Assembly (NCBI RefSeq): GCF_001949145.1 | Contig: NW_019091506.1 | Coordinates: forward strand, 152,279-216,278 | Length of the DNA stretch: 64,000 bases | Source: Acanthaster planci | Lineage: Eukaryota; Echinodermata; Asteroidea; Valvatida; Acanthasteridae | Reading direction: 5' to 3' | Program-made: the position numbers and the translations under genes | Shown here: positions 25,001-37,800 of the stretch, one piece after another | Layout: every line of letters begins with the position of its first letter | Position numbering within the stretch: the first letter of the stretch is position 1 | Notes under the pieces: generated by a model | The model's input: only the letters and a program-made list of their open reading frames with translations | Database searches by the model: none | Told to the model about the DNA's origin: nothing

Positions 25001-28000
25001 CAAGCAAGTCGTTGTGGTTAAGCAGGGCACCCTTCCTGCCAGTCAAGTTACTCCATGTTCTGAGGCTATTCCAGTAGCCAACATTCCTGAGCCAGCTGTC
25101 TCCAATCAGCCTGGATGTGTTGCTGATGTAAACCAGTCTCCTGGAACCCAACAAAAGAGGCTGGATAGCAGTAACCACGTTGATAGCTTGACAAACCCAA
25201 ATCTGGTCAATGAAGACATCAATTGGGAGACAAGAGGGGGTGATAAAGTGGAAATTGGGGATGCTGGTGTAGTTGTTGCTGCCGAAAAAGTCACAAAGGA
25301 TGAGCCTGAAATTTCTAACTTTCTGAAAACCACAGAGGAAGCTACTGAAGTTTCAGAATTTCTAATAAGTGAGATGGAGCAGACAAATGCAGCTCTTGAC
25401 AGAAAGGAAGTCATCCTACCCAGTCTGGAGGTTGGAAGTAATGAAGTTGTAGAGACTGACAAGACTGTTTCATCTGAAGCTGCTCAAAATTTCTCAGAAG
25501 GTGGAGCCCAAGAGCTCCCCCAGATAAGTGCCATGGGCACTGACGATGATGGTGATGATGAAACCCTGCCCACCCTGCAAGTTGGCACTGAACTCTCACT
25601 GCCACGTGTAATCAATGGTTCTGGTGGTGCAGGCCAGATTGGCCAAGTTGTCTCAAATGAAGTAGTAGAGACAAGTCCAGCGTCTTGTAACACTGTCACC
25701 CTTTCTGACTGTATAGTTACCCAAAGTGGGTCATTGCATCCTCTGACCGGCAGTGCTCATGAAGATTCAAGTGGAGTCACTGGTGATGTCATTCAGCCAG
25801 GTCAACCGACAGGACCAAATGGGACACCTGTTGCAGCTAAGATTGCTCGACCGTCTACATGTATCGTGGCTGCTAATGTTGCTACCACCCAGCCCAACCC
25901 AGCACTTCCTGCCCCCCAGTTTGTAGAACCTAACATGTGCGCTGTAGCCAACCCAGTGTTGCAACCTTCCCTCGTGTCTTCCACTCCTATCTTGGTGAAA
26001 GTTGCCAATCAGACTCTGCAACCTGGTCGGGTCATACTGTCCAAGAATATCATCCGGCAAAACTCGGTTGTCGGCAGCAACCAGATCCTCCCGCAGAACT
26101 GCGTTGTCACTGCAAGTAAAGTAGTCCAGTCAGACCCTGTCAAAAATGTGCTGACCACAGATGCCATTACTATGCCAATAATCGGTACTAACAGTGGTAT
26201 TTCCTTTAAAAAGCTGTCAATGCACCACAGTGCTACAGAAGACAACAAACATGCCCCATCAGTTATCCCACTGTCCACTGGTCCTAAAACAGAGAAGCCT
26301 TTGCCGCAGTTTCAGGTGAATTCCAACGGCAACAATAGTGACAGTCATGCATCTGCAAATGTGTTTGTAGCCAAAGGCAAGGTCGACAAGTCCTTGCCTG
26401 ATGCCATAACATGTCTTGAAAAAATGCTCACGGACGAGCAGAAACAATCCTTCACATTCCGGCTTCAGATTGGCGATGATCGTCGAGATGATGCTCTCTA
26501 CAATGCCTGGAAAGCGCTCAAGAGGTTGTATCAGCACAAGAACATCTACGCCATGTACAACAAGAAAGCTCCCCATAGGGATAAGGTGCCTTCTTCCTTC
26601 GGTAAGTTCCCTCATGAAAAAAGCAAGTGAGGTTGTGTATTTTTGTTAAGATTGCCTTAGTCAAGCTGTGATGAAACACCATTTGCTCCCTCACTTTTAG
26701 CAAACCCTCTCAAGGCTGGCTTCAGGTTGGAAACTGGGCATCGTCAAATATTGTACTGGCACTTTCTTTCACAAACCCCAATCGCTGAAGCTCCTTTGAA
26801 AAAAAGTGAGTGAATGTGTTAAGCCACTCTACAAAAATCTTTGTGTGGCACATCTGAAGCTGACTTCATGAAATTTTTTATGTAGTGCCGTAACTTTACT
26901 AATGCCACATTTTATGGTATCAGATGCACACCATATCATGACACATTTCATGCAATAAAGCTACACATTGGGTAAGTCTGCGACTTGTACAACAAATTGT
27001 GGTATCACTGAATCATTTTATTAGATATCGTAAGTTGCTTCAAGCAAGTTGGCAATGAACAGTTTACATGTTCATGTAATGAATGAATCATGTTTTGTTA
27101 TGGCTCATTGTTAAACTTAACAGGGTCTATACAAGAAATGTACTTCTTGACATTATAGAGGTAATAACAAACTTGTTCGGAAGTAAGAGAACTTTGGGAT
27201 TCTCTAATCAGTTCTGATGAAGAAGTGATGGAAATGTTTTTTTCAAAATGCCAGATGGAGATAATTTTATGACTGGTGATGACTGCTGAAATATTGTAAA
27301 GGAACAGCCATTATAAAGCCGTGATCACCCTCGTCCAAGAAGTTTAATATACATGTAATCAAAAGATTGGACAACTAAGCAAGTTTTCGTGCAATCAGTA
27401 CATTGCACAACTGTGCCACAAATTTGTAGTGCAAGGTATCTATACATGGTACAAAGTTATTCATACATTTGTGAAAATAATTATTGTAATGTGATGTCCT
27501 CACTAATATAAAGAGAAACAGAGATATTGTTAAAATACCTAAATCTAACAACGCTTGATGGTTTTAGTCAATAGACACTCCTTCGGTATCGTCAACTTTC
27601 AGTACTGTCCAAAACTATCTGCTTTGTATAAACCTTATTGTATTTGTTTGCCATACCTCACACAAGAAATGAATGATGGAAAATGGGGATTTAATTATTT
27701 TGTACTGCTGTTTTGTTCATTAGAAGCAGGGTGATGTTCACATGTGCATATATGTGTACTAACCCGTTACCATAGCTCCATGATTGATTTGTAAAGCAAA
27801 CATGTACATAGACTGTCCCTGGGTGAACTGGTGGGAAGTCAACTTTATGTACATATTTGACTTGTGTATGGATCCTCGCATAAGCTCTCTGGTTAGCAGA
27901 AAAATATCAGTTGATGTGATGGTGAGCGGACCGATCAAAATTTGGCTGTTTTGTGAGGTATGGTAATGATGTTTTCCTATGAACTTTGAGCATAATGGGT

Positions 28001-28439
28001 TCATTGTTGTCTTCCATGTTGTAACAAAGCACACTGGTTCGGGATTGCTCACTTCTCAGATCTTCCAATGGCTACAAATCTTCTACACGCCCCCCTCATG
28101 GATCCAGTCAACCGCGATGACAGCCTGCTTGCAAAGGAGACTAAGGGAGGCCAAAAAGACTGCCAGCCTGGCTCTGATGTTGTGGCAGAGCTGCGCCGTG
28201 GCCGCAAGCGGAGACGAATCTCAGCGGTGCTGGCAAGGAGGGATGCAGAGAGATGTCAGGACAGCAGAAGGTTCCTGGAACCTTGGAAGTACCAAATAAA
28301 GATTCCCAGCAAGCGCAAGTGCTTCCTTGCTAGACGTTCTGTGGCCAGCTTGTCTGAAGAGGGACAGTTACATGCAACGACTGAAAATCAAGATCTTCAG
28401 ATGGAAGAAGAAAGTCTTGAAGATGTTCATCTTCTATGA
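22020..28439 (+). CDS. Gene B: ING-type PHD finger + three Psq-like HTH + CENP-B-type HTH, 1182 aa
   Basis: Exons are 22020-22299, 22751-22831, 23794-26601 (acceptor could be 3 bp later) and 28060-28439; all introns are phase 1. PHD finger at residues 41-90: C43, C45, C56, C61, H67, C70, C85, C88, with Phe at 42 where gene A and ING proteins have Tyr. Three helix-turn-helix repeats of Psq type follow at 139-173, 179-213 and 239-274, then a CENP-B/Tc5-type domain at 280-350 (HSFTNNRPDDFWWDTFRKRH). About 640 residues of Ser/Thr/Pro/Asn/Val-rich, partly acidic sequence come next, then the block DALYNAWKALKRLYQ near 1020-1035 and a basic last exon with FLEPWKYQI. The start ATG at 22020 follows an in-frame open stretch, so an upstream exon is not excluded. 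DNA binding plus H3K4 reading is inferred; no transposase catalytic domain is present. Confidence 0.85.
22139..22286 (+). other. PHD finger of gene B (domain)
   Basis: Same spacing as gene A and ING proteins, with MIGCD and YEWLHFGC. The first cage residue is Phe instead of Tyr; Met, Asp and Trp are kept. The finger is followed by a phase-1 donor GATG|GTGAGT, the same place where gene A has GC instead of GT. Confidence 0.88.
23794..26601 (+). CDS. Gene B large exon: tandem HTH repeats, CENP-B-type domain, long disordered tail
   Basis: The exon codes 935 whole codons. Repeated cores SVSVAAQMFGIGRYVL, SVEKAAAAFNVIPGIL and TINKASKTYNVPPAML, each after a C-x3-V/A helix, show triplication of one helix-turn-helix. 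The long tail (about residues 351-985) has no domain I recognise. The exon ends with the A/B-shared AW-ALK-L block before a GGTAAGT donor. Confidence 0.85.
28060..28439 (+). CDS. Gene B last exon with basic LEPW block
   Basis: The TTCTCAG acceptor at 28059 gives a phase-1 join (G|AT, Asp), as in gene A. The exon encodes a run GRKRRR, then RRFLEPWKYQIKIPSKRKC, which corresponds to GRHYLEPWRFRLGSKRQVL of gene A. The acidic end stops at 28437-28439. The basic run could be a nuclear localisation signal. Confidence 0.8.
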
Positions 28440-28883
28440 CATGCTCAGCTGAGGGACTTCTCATTTGAACTGAACAGTTTTGCTGTGATTTTTCTGAAAA
28501 TTCTCAACAGTGCAAAACAGCAACCTCACGGGGTGCATCAACTTAATGCAGGGATAAACTTGGTGATGGATACATGTTGTTCACAAGATGTTAGTCTTCA
28601 TTTTGTTTTGGAGGACACAGGCTTCCTGGCTTCCTACTGCCACTTTTGTGTGCCACATCTTGAAGTTGTTCAAATGGTCTTAACTCTTTCGAGTAACATG
28701 GAATGATAGAAGTGTGGGAGCCTATTACTTACAAAAGCCTCTGCTGTCATAAATGGAAACAATCAAACATATATCTGATTCTCACATAACCCAGAAATTC
28801 ATATCATTGAGACTTATACCCATTTGTTCATGTGTGGAGCAATATTTATATCAAGAAATGTAAAAGAATTTTCATCACCATAT

Positions 28884-28889
28884 AATAAA
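28884..28889 (+). terminator. AATAAA poly(A) signal, likely gene B
   Basis: A canonical AATAAA lies 445 bp after the gene B stop codon, in the right orientation. No cleavage evidence can be seen in the sequence alone. Confidence 0.5.
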
Positions 28890-31878
28890 AAGGCCACTGA
28901 AGGTGGCAGTGATAACTGCTTTTGAAGTAAACGGAAACTATGCCTTTGTTTGAAATGTCACTTTCCAGTACTTTTCTGGAGAGAGGTGTGACGAGAGATC
29001 AACTCAAGATAAAAAGATCCCTCTCTTTATGGTCCTAGTTTTTGCCTACTCATGGTTGGCAAACTATACGTGTAGTTGGACGTTAGCACAAAGAAAAGTC
29101 TCATTCATAAGTGCTGGAAAAACTCTTGCAGCTATCAGAGTACTCCATAAAAAGCCCTGCAATTTTAAATGTGAGAAAAAAATCTGCATTTTAAGGTAAA
29201 ATCTGCTGCCTACTAAGGGCGAGCGTTCTGCAGTTTTTGAACACTCTCACAAATAAATATAGTATTAAACATTTTCAAAAAAGGTTGGTTTCACTGGGCT
29301 GCATGAAGGGGATTCAAGAGCTATGCAGCAGTGAATATCTCAAAATATGGAGGGCCTGACGTTTCGGTCCGAGCAGAATCTTTCTCAAAGGCAAAATGGC
29401 AAGGGGACAGGACAAACAAAGAACCAACCAAGTGTGGATGATTGCAAGAGGACAGTGAACATGGCAGTTATGTGATATGAACATGTTTACTTTTATAGTT
29501 GCTATAAGGGTTCCTGGGTGTTTATAAAAATGGATGCAACTCTCTTGCAAAACCAGTAAAAGGGTTTTAAAACTTCACCGTAGAATTTGCAGGAATTGTA
29601 TAACATATTCCTTATACGTTGGGTCTTGGACTTGGAGGGATGACTTGATCACCAGCAAGATTTAAATGCAGGTGTTTTAAAGGGTGGCAGTGGGATATGC
29701 AGCTGCAACATGGGATGTTGCCATTGGATCATCCAATCTGCCTTAACGACTTGTCCGTTTGACTCCACAGCTTCTGTCTCAGAAACAAGTAACTCCTGTT
29801 GAAAACCAAATACTTTTTCCAAAAAGGTTTTTTATTTGGTTTCAATTATGATAGGGCTATTACTAAAATGCCTTGTTCACATTTGAAAAAAAAAAATTAA
29901 ATTGTGAAGTACGGTGCCCAACTTCACACCAATTCCACTATTAAGCTGTCTGTTTCACAGCCAACCAAATTAATGTTTTCATTATTGTGGTATGATCAAC
30001 TACAAAAACGTTTGACGACACAAATGTCGCAAAAAATGACTTTGCTATTACATACAAATTCCTTCTGAACCGGTGACCAATTTAAACCATGCCCAGATAT
30101 TTAAGATGACACAAACATGCAAGTACACTTATGCTATGGGCATATCTAATTTATTACTAACACAATAGAGAAAGTGCCTTGATCAATGTTATTTACAATC
30201 TACACCTCTGAACCCACCCAGATGGGAATGTGGAAATGGCAATCAGCACTATACATCTACACCTAGAGTCAACTCCATGCCAACGTGTTGCAGTGCAGGT
30301 GTTTATCCTGACAAACACACTCGGGGAAAGGACCATTGTTTACTATGGCAGAAAACTCTACGCTAAAGTTAAGCGTGTTTCACAAATTAGCAAGGATATC
30401 TGAGAGATGCACATGAGCAAATCCCATCAGTAAGGATTCTGTGTCCAATTGGTACACCCAGAACGGTCGTGCCATTTAACATCAAGAAGTGTCAACACAC
30501 ATAAGTAGCGTCAACAACTTGAAAATATCCTCTTAAGGTTTCAAAGTGGTTTTATCATATTTTACAGACTCTAACATGATTAACTGTGTAAGAAAAACAG
30601 AATTTTATTCCAGATTCATGCAGGAAAATGAAAATTTTTTGCGATGTAAGGTGGCCGCCATCTTTCTTTTCTTTGCCATCCATGCGAAAACAAGATGGCA
30701 GCTGGTTTGGCTGCACGAGCAGAACCGACTTTGTTGTTCAATTTCCACATTCAAATATCATTTTAGCTAAATGTGACACAGTGAATATGATATGTAGATA
30801 TCTAGTTAATATTGTACATATTTTTTTTTTTGCTTAAATATACTTGTTGATGCTACTTGATACTTGTTGACACTAAATAGCATGACCCCACTCAGAATGC
30901 CCGGCATAAACACTCAATTTCCATGGTTGGCTGAGCTGTGAAACACCCATGGGAAGGAAGGGGAGGGGCTTGAAGGTTGTAGGGTAAATACACCTCTACT
31001 ATCCCCGAAGATTGGAAAAATGTAACTACTAAACTAAGCACACTGTAGGAAATTTTATTTCATTAATTGAAAGTCCTCCCTCCAAAGGTTGATTTGTTTT
31101 CAGCACGATAAAAGCATTCACAAAATATTTTACATGGGCCACAGGGCTGTTTAATGAGGACGTGTGTGGATAGCCGTTCATTTGGCTTATTGTAGTGAAT
31201 GCAATGTTAAAAAAAGACGGCAACTGAGCTGGGGTATAACTTGCCTTCAAGAAAGCATTTCAAAATAGGAAACGACATGTTCCGTGCGGTAGAATTCTGA
31301 AAACAAATGTAACTTCTTTCATCAAGCCGCATGGGATGTTCTTATTTCCTACTGAGACGAGGGGAAAAAGAAACACACAAAGTGAGTATTAATGACAGAC
31401 TCTATGGAATTAATACAATACGAAGAGCTAACATACAGCAGCAAGTCTACAAAAATGCTTGTGAATATTGAAACAAGGTGTCACTTTCTGCCTTGCATGA
31501 CAATTGAACCTGAATAATACTGACAAGTTACATCACTTTATGCTATGCTTTGACAATGGCTAAAAAATGCCATCAGATCACCAGTGCAGCTATAGGGGTT
31601 TACATGGCTGCCATCTTCCAGCCTGCGCTTTTGTTCCACAGAGTTTGCGCAAAGGAGGTTTCCCTATAGCACAAAAGAAGTGCCCTTCAAGATGGCTACC
31701 ATGCAAAGCCTTTTGAGTTGCAGCTAAGGTTAAAATTTTTGTGATATTGAAAAATTGTCCCTAAACCAAGTTGTGTCACACAGACATCTTTTATAAACTG
31801 AAACAAAAATATCATAAACTTGAAACTGAAATTCTACATTCTAACGTTAATTTAAGTGAAACTTAATTCTTAACCAGC
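28890..31878. other. Convergent intergenic spacer between gene B and MTA
   Basis: No supported exon. A copy of a dispersed repeat lies at 29341-29397. A TTTATT at about 31057, read on the minus strand as AATAAA, is a possible MTA poly(A) signal. The rest shows no recognisable structure. Confidence 0.5.
29341..29397 (+). repeat. Dispersed repeat (AGGGCCTGACGTTTCGGTCC family), copy 1
   Basis: AAAATATGGAGGGCCTGACG at 29342 onward, then GAGCAGAATCTTTCTCAAAG. The same string recurs at 45963-46019 and, inverted, at 38900-38951 inside the MTA gene. Confidence 0.75.
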
Positions 31879-34800
31879 TCAGTCAATGACGATAGTCTCT
31901 GCCGACCGGATCTTGCTGACCAATCGCGTGGTCTGAGGAATGATCTTCCAGGGACGACGGGCCAAGCGCTTCTGTGCCACAATGGTCAGCTGCTTCCGTA
32001 GCTTCCTGTAGTGTTCCAAAAGGGGAAAATCAAAAAAGAGAGACTTTCAACAAAGCACAGCAAACGGCAACTGATTAACGAGTCTTTGGCCAGAAAATGT
32101 GAAAAAGGGAACTTGAACATAAGATCACAGACACGAAGACGTGACTTTTCACACTACTTAAGACTAGTTAAATTTATCTGCAAGTTTTTAAAAAATGAAA
32201 TACAAGTAGGGCAATAAAATGATGGCTTCTATAGAACTCTCGAGTGCCTTTTGCCTCTATAGACGGTGTTTCCAGGACTTATGTTTACTAACTGAGAAAA
32301 AACTTTATGTATTGGCCCTCTTGAATACAATCGATTCACAATAGTGCGTCTCCAAAAGTTTGCAACGCGTTGACCAATCACAGTCCACAGGGTCGACAGA
32401 TTTTGCGCACTGGGATTGGTCAACATGTTACAAACTCTTGAAGGTGCACTACTGTGAATTGCCCACATTGACAATGAGGTTAACTTTTATTTTTTAAACC
32501 GAGAGTAAAAGAACAGCAGCAACAGCATTACAAATTCATGCCAGTTTTACATTTGAATTCAAAATTTGTGATAAATGGTTAAAGCCACATTTAATAAATG
32601 AAAGTGTGGTTTGGAACCTGAAAAAGTTTGGCACCACCCCCCCCATTACATTGATTACCAGATTCCAGATTACACTGAATATGACAAATTCAGGGAACAT
32701 GATCAAAAATGGCTTCCCCATGAATACAGTTTCTGTATTACTGAAACATTTGATTCTGTGTCCTACAGCAAGAGCCACAAAACAGCTTAACCACTTCATG
32801 CCGGGCCCATTTATCCATGTTGATTCTGCCGGGCCGGGTGATTTTTAATTTTTTTCTGTTTTCAAAATTCTTTAAAAATTCGTATCTTCATTTACTAGAC
32901 ATTTACACCCACACAAATGACTGTCTGGTGGCTACTCTAATCTGAAAAACAACATCTATTGATGCCCGAGTATTTCAGCCAGGCCTGCCGCCTTGTTAAA
33001 AGAGTCCAGATTGTACGGTGTTATGTAATTTTCTTTTGTTCCCGAAACCAGCACAGTGCTGACGTATTTTCAATAGGGGCCAGATTAGCGGTATTGCAGC
33101 GGTATTGTATTTCTCATCACTGGAGCACCAGAGCGCTTTTGTCCCCAGTGGTAATCCGCTTGCGCTGAATACCACAAACAGTGGCATAATCTTTCAAAAC
33201 AATGATGGATTTCCTCCACTACTGACAACTGAAAAAAGTTGGAAATTCCCAGCAGCTTGGTATTTTGTTCCAAGTACGGTCTTTTATTACAAGGCCCAGC
33301 TCTTTTGTCTGGTTTTGGGCAGCCCGGCATTAGGTATAAAGAAAACGTACCCGAAACCGGGTCCCTGGGCAGCAAGTGGTTCAGGGGAAAAAACCTCCTT
33401 TATTCAATCTACTTCACATGACAAAGAAGTTTCAGGAAAACTTCATGAAGAAAAGCCTCATGTTTCATCACTTTCACACACTGACCTTGTGTTCTCATCA
33501 GCGTGGAAGTAAACATCATCTGGCGCATCTAACCAGCTCAGGTGTCTACGCTTCTTAAAAAGCATCCTACCCTCATCCACCTAAAATGAGGTCCAAGAAA
33601 TGCGATGGTTATATCAAGATGAAAATTACAACTAATATCTCTGAGTCTACAACAGATCACACAGAACCTTTTGGTTTGGATGCTCAACAGACCGGCTTTT
33701 TTAGTCTCGGTGATATCGCTGGTAGCTGCTTCATGGCTCCTGGGTTTTCATTGGCGGAGATGACTTGCCCTCCCCTTCGGTAGGGCTGTTAAAGCCGACA
33801 ATACTCCCAGGCACCGTACCCAATCATATGAACAAAGGTCAACAGACCCTTTGGGTGTCATAAGATACTCAGACACCAGATGATCAAGCTGTCGTAACCT
33901 GACTTGGTGCTTTCAAGCTTTCATTGGTATGACTTTGATGGTCACAGAATTCCTCACGGCTTACCTGAAGGCCAGCCTCTCCACTTCCATTCTCCTCGGA
34001 CATTTCACCTTCAAGTAACGCATGCAAATTACAAATGTTACACGTAGAAAGCACATAGCAAACCTAAACTGTACCGACAATAAAAAGTTTTTACCCTTGT
34101 CTGTACCTGTCTGGAATGTTTATCAATGCGATTAAAGATAAAACAAGACTGATAAAACAATCACACTAAAAGCATCTGAGTTAACCCGAAATTATCAACA
34201 GCAAATTGAGCACAGTCTAAGTGTAAAGTGCTGCAGATCTGATCACAACCTACACTAACACCTAATTGCATTGCCAGTCGATGCCAAGAACTAACATGAT
34301 CTCTGATTCCCATCCCATGTCAACAATTTTATGCTGTAGCAAGTGTGGCAATTTAGCGTGGCAAGTGCTAGGCACTGTAGTTGGTATGGTCAGTAATCAT
34401 TCACGAATTTAGTTGTCGCTGTTTACCTTTCTTGGGAATGTGGCGTTGTGGGGCCAACTGCATTCTCTTGTTGGCAGGAGCTGAAATTGGAAAACACTGT
34501 ATACAATCAAGCACAACGATTTAAGTATTGTTCTGTAAATAGCCATTTAGAACATGCTCTTGGTTCCAAGTTAGTTGATAACGATTATTCGATTTTACTT
34601 TTCCATTTTGGATGCTCGTGTTTGGATTTAAGCTCTCAACCCTGACCAGTGACCACTAGCTCTGACCACTGTGGTTAAAAGGGATTAGCTGGAGTCATAA
34701 CAAAGATCGTGGAACATGTCAGTCACAATGCCTGCTTACCGTCGGCCGAGGTGCTGTGTTCATATCCTCGTTTCCTCATCATGGTTGGGGAGATGGTGCT

Positions 34801-37800
34801 GATGGACGAGGTGTCCTTCAGGTCAGAGCGTCCTCCCTTGGACCACATGGCCTGCTGGCTGCTGGTTCCTGAGGTGCTTGCACTGCGCCCATCAGCTAAA
34901 TCTGAATCAAGTGCCAATATTTTTGTTTCAGAGCAAACAAATTGGTGGATTATATGGATCAGCAAGTGGTCTTCATTCCCATCCAGTCAATGTAAAAACT
35001 CCACAAATATTCCACGCATCATTTCTATTAAAATTAACTGTCACCTGCTTTTTAATATACCGATGCAGAAAAGTGAAAGACTGTTCATGTGAGCAGTTGT
35101 CTATTCTTTTAGAGTATCTCTGACTCTTTGATTTCCTAACAGCCTTCTCAACCTTCAAAAACTCCACTGCAAATGAAACCAATGACACACTCTTTGCATT
35201 TTGACTTTCAGAAGCGTCAAGTAACACATCAAACAACAGTGGTTTGGCTCTGCCCTTCACAAATACTGCAGAATTTTGCCAAACCACCTTGCCAATTTCA
35301 GTGGATATGGGTTAAGTTTAATACACACCACGTCAACACACTTAGGAAAACACTACTTAATTGGTTGGGTCTTAAGGCATAACATTCTTCAGAAATGTTT
35401 GGTTGTTCACCTCGTCCACTCTTCCTGCTGGCTTCTAACATTCCTTGTAGTTTAGTGACGACCACATCCACCTTAGGCCAGTTACGAGCCTTGAACCTCT
35501 TCGCTTTGCTTTCTCCTTCCGGAATGAGCACTTGACCTGCCGAGAAAACCCAGGAAAGGATGTGGTTGTGAGACAAGTCAAGATGGCGACATTCCATAGT
35601 GCACGTCTCCTTCAGCTTTTACACTTGTATGGCCCAATGCAGGTGGTTACACCAGAGTAGATCTATGAGACTTGGGCAGAGATCAGTGGATCAGTCTCAC
35701 TGAAGGATGCTACAATTGCATTCTGTGGTGGCTGACACGCTCAAAGTCTGATGCTGTATGCATTGATGAGCTTCTCACAAAGTTATCTGTTGCATATTGT
35801 TACATTCCAGCAGGATTTCTGACCCACATATTTACAGCCGACTCGGGATATAACGAACACTGTTATAATTAAAGACTGGTATAAAGAGAGATAATGTGCG
35901 AATTCCAGTTTCTTGAGTTCTTGTGTTGTTTTTGTTTTTCCACTCTTTAAAAGTCTTGCTTATAACAAAGAATTTTGCCTGGCCCCTGCACCTTTTCTTT
36001 AACAAGAACAGACTGCAGTTGCATCCCTGTGGGTTTGAGTTATACAGCTATCTAACATTCCAATACAGGCAGTTCACACTAGTGCGCCACCAAGAGTTTG
36101 CAATACATTGGCCAATCATAACGCACGAAATTTGTCGACCCTTTGCAAATGCGCATTGGATCGACAAATTTTGCGCATTATGATTGGACTACGCGTTGCA
36201 AACTCTTGATGCCGCACTATTGTAAAGCAACCTTATTACAAGAATAACATGCTCTGCTCTGTGAAACCTGCTCAGACCATCTTTGTGCACCAACCAATAG
36301 GAAGCTTAAACTGTACTACTTTTTAAGTACGGCTTATTGAGTTTTAATTTGTTCTCTATGTCAGTATATTATTCCATGTCATCCAAATCCAATACACCCA
36401 AACCAAACCCATGATTAGTGCAGGGGATTTCATTTTGGTCAACCTGGGTAACGTTGCCTAACATATATTATTTCAAATCCCACTCTATCTAACATCAGTG
36501 CATTCTGCAAACACCCATGTTGTTGTTCTAGTATAACACTACTCAAGCTCCGTGGCTCGCAGAGTCACTCACAGGCTTGCTTAATGGCAGCGATGTTGAT
36601 GGGTTCAAACGGACTGCGGGCAGCGTGGCGTATGTTCAGCAGGTTAGGACAGACGGTGCGGGACAGCCTGGTCAGTGGTGTGGTGAAGAGATAAAAGGCC
36701 TGGCGAGTCTTCAGGCCCAGGGCTCGGGGCCCACTGGTGCGGATGGTCAGTCCATGGACAGTTTGGCAGTGGCGGGCTAGGTGTGCCTTCAGCTTGAACT
36801 CCTGGTCAAACCGGAAAAAAAAACAGGGAAAGATTTGGGAATTATCCGTAAGAAAATTCTCAAATATGGATTCCACTGGAGTATATATATGAGCTGTCAT
36901 CACAAAATGCGCTGAAAGTTGGACATTTTCAAAAATTGAGATACTGATATTTTTTAATTCAGTGGAAAAAGAGCTTTCCAATGGCATGTACACAGGAAAA
37001 CCCAGGGTAAAAGTATAGGTGACAATGTGACATTATTCTGGCAACTTTGCGTCTTTGTTCCTGACACTGTTTCAACATTTCAGACCAGGCACAAACAATG
37101 GTATCATAAAAAATTGCTGAGAAAATGACATTTCTAAAGATATGATCCTTAGAAATATTTCCAGTTAAATAGGAGACGGGTTACTCTCTCTAATATTGCA
37201 AAACCCCAAAATTGACCTCCACTTCAATATCTGACTTTGAACCCTCAAAATAGGAACGATTTGGATGCGACTTTACTTTCATTTTGTTGTGGCAGGTCAC
37301 ATGTAGCTGCAATGTTTATTCCACAGAACCAAAGAGAAAAACTCAAAACTTTTTGAGGTCGATAGTCAGAAGAAACACAGCAACACAACTTCTTTCCTTG
37401 TGAGTGGTTCTCCAATCTGATGGGAATGACATTACTAGCTGATTGTTAGAGCAAATGACAGACGACTAAGAGAAGCAGTTTGGCAACGTGGACAGTTCCT
37501 ACCATCGCTTTACTTCAAAGGAATCGCTTCAAGGGCATATTTGGATCTCATGCTTATTTGATGAAACGAATAACACAGTGAGTCCATCAGACGGGAGGAA
37601 CAACAGCGCACTATGGACTCACCTTGCCACAGCCACTGATGGTACAACGGAATGGGCGATGCATGCCAAATGTGCCCATACCCTGGGGGCGTTCAGGGCG
37701 GTTACGTAGAGGTCCTGGACGGTCGCCATCTGGTGTCAACAGGAAAATATCATTTGTTAACGATATAACTAATAGAGCGCTTGTTGCCAGTAATTGGCTC

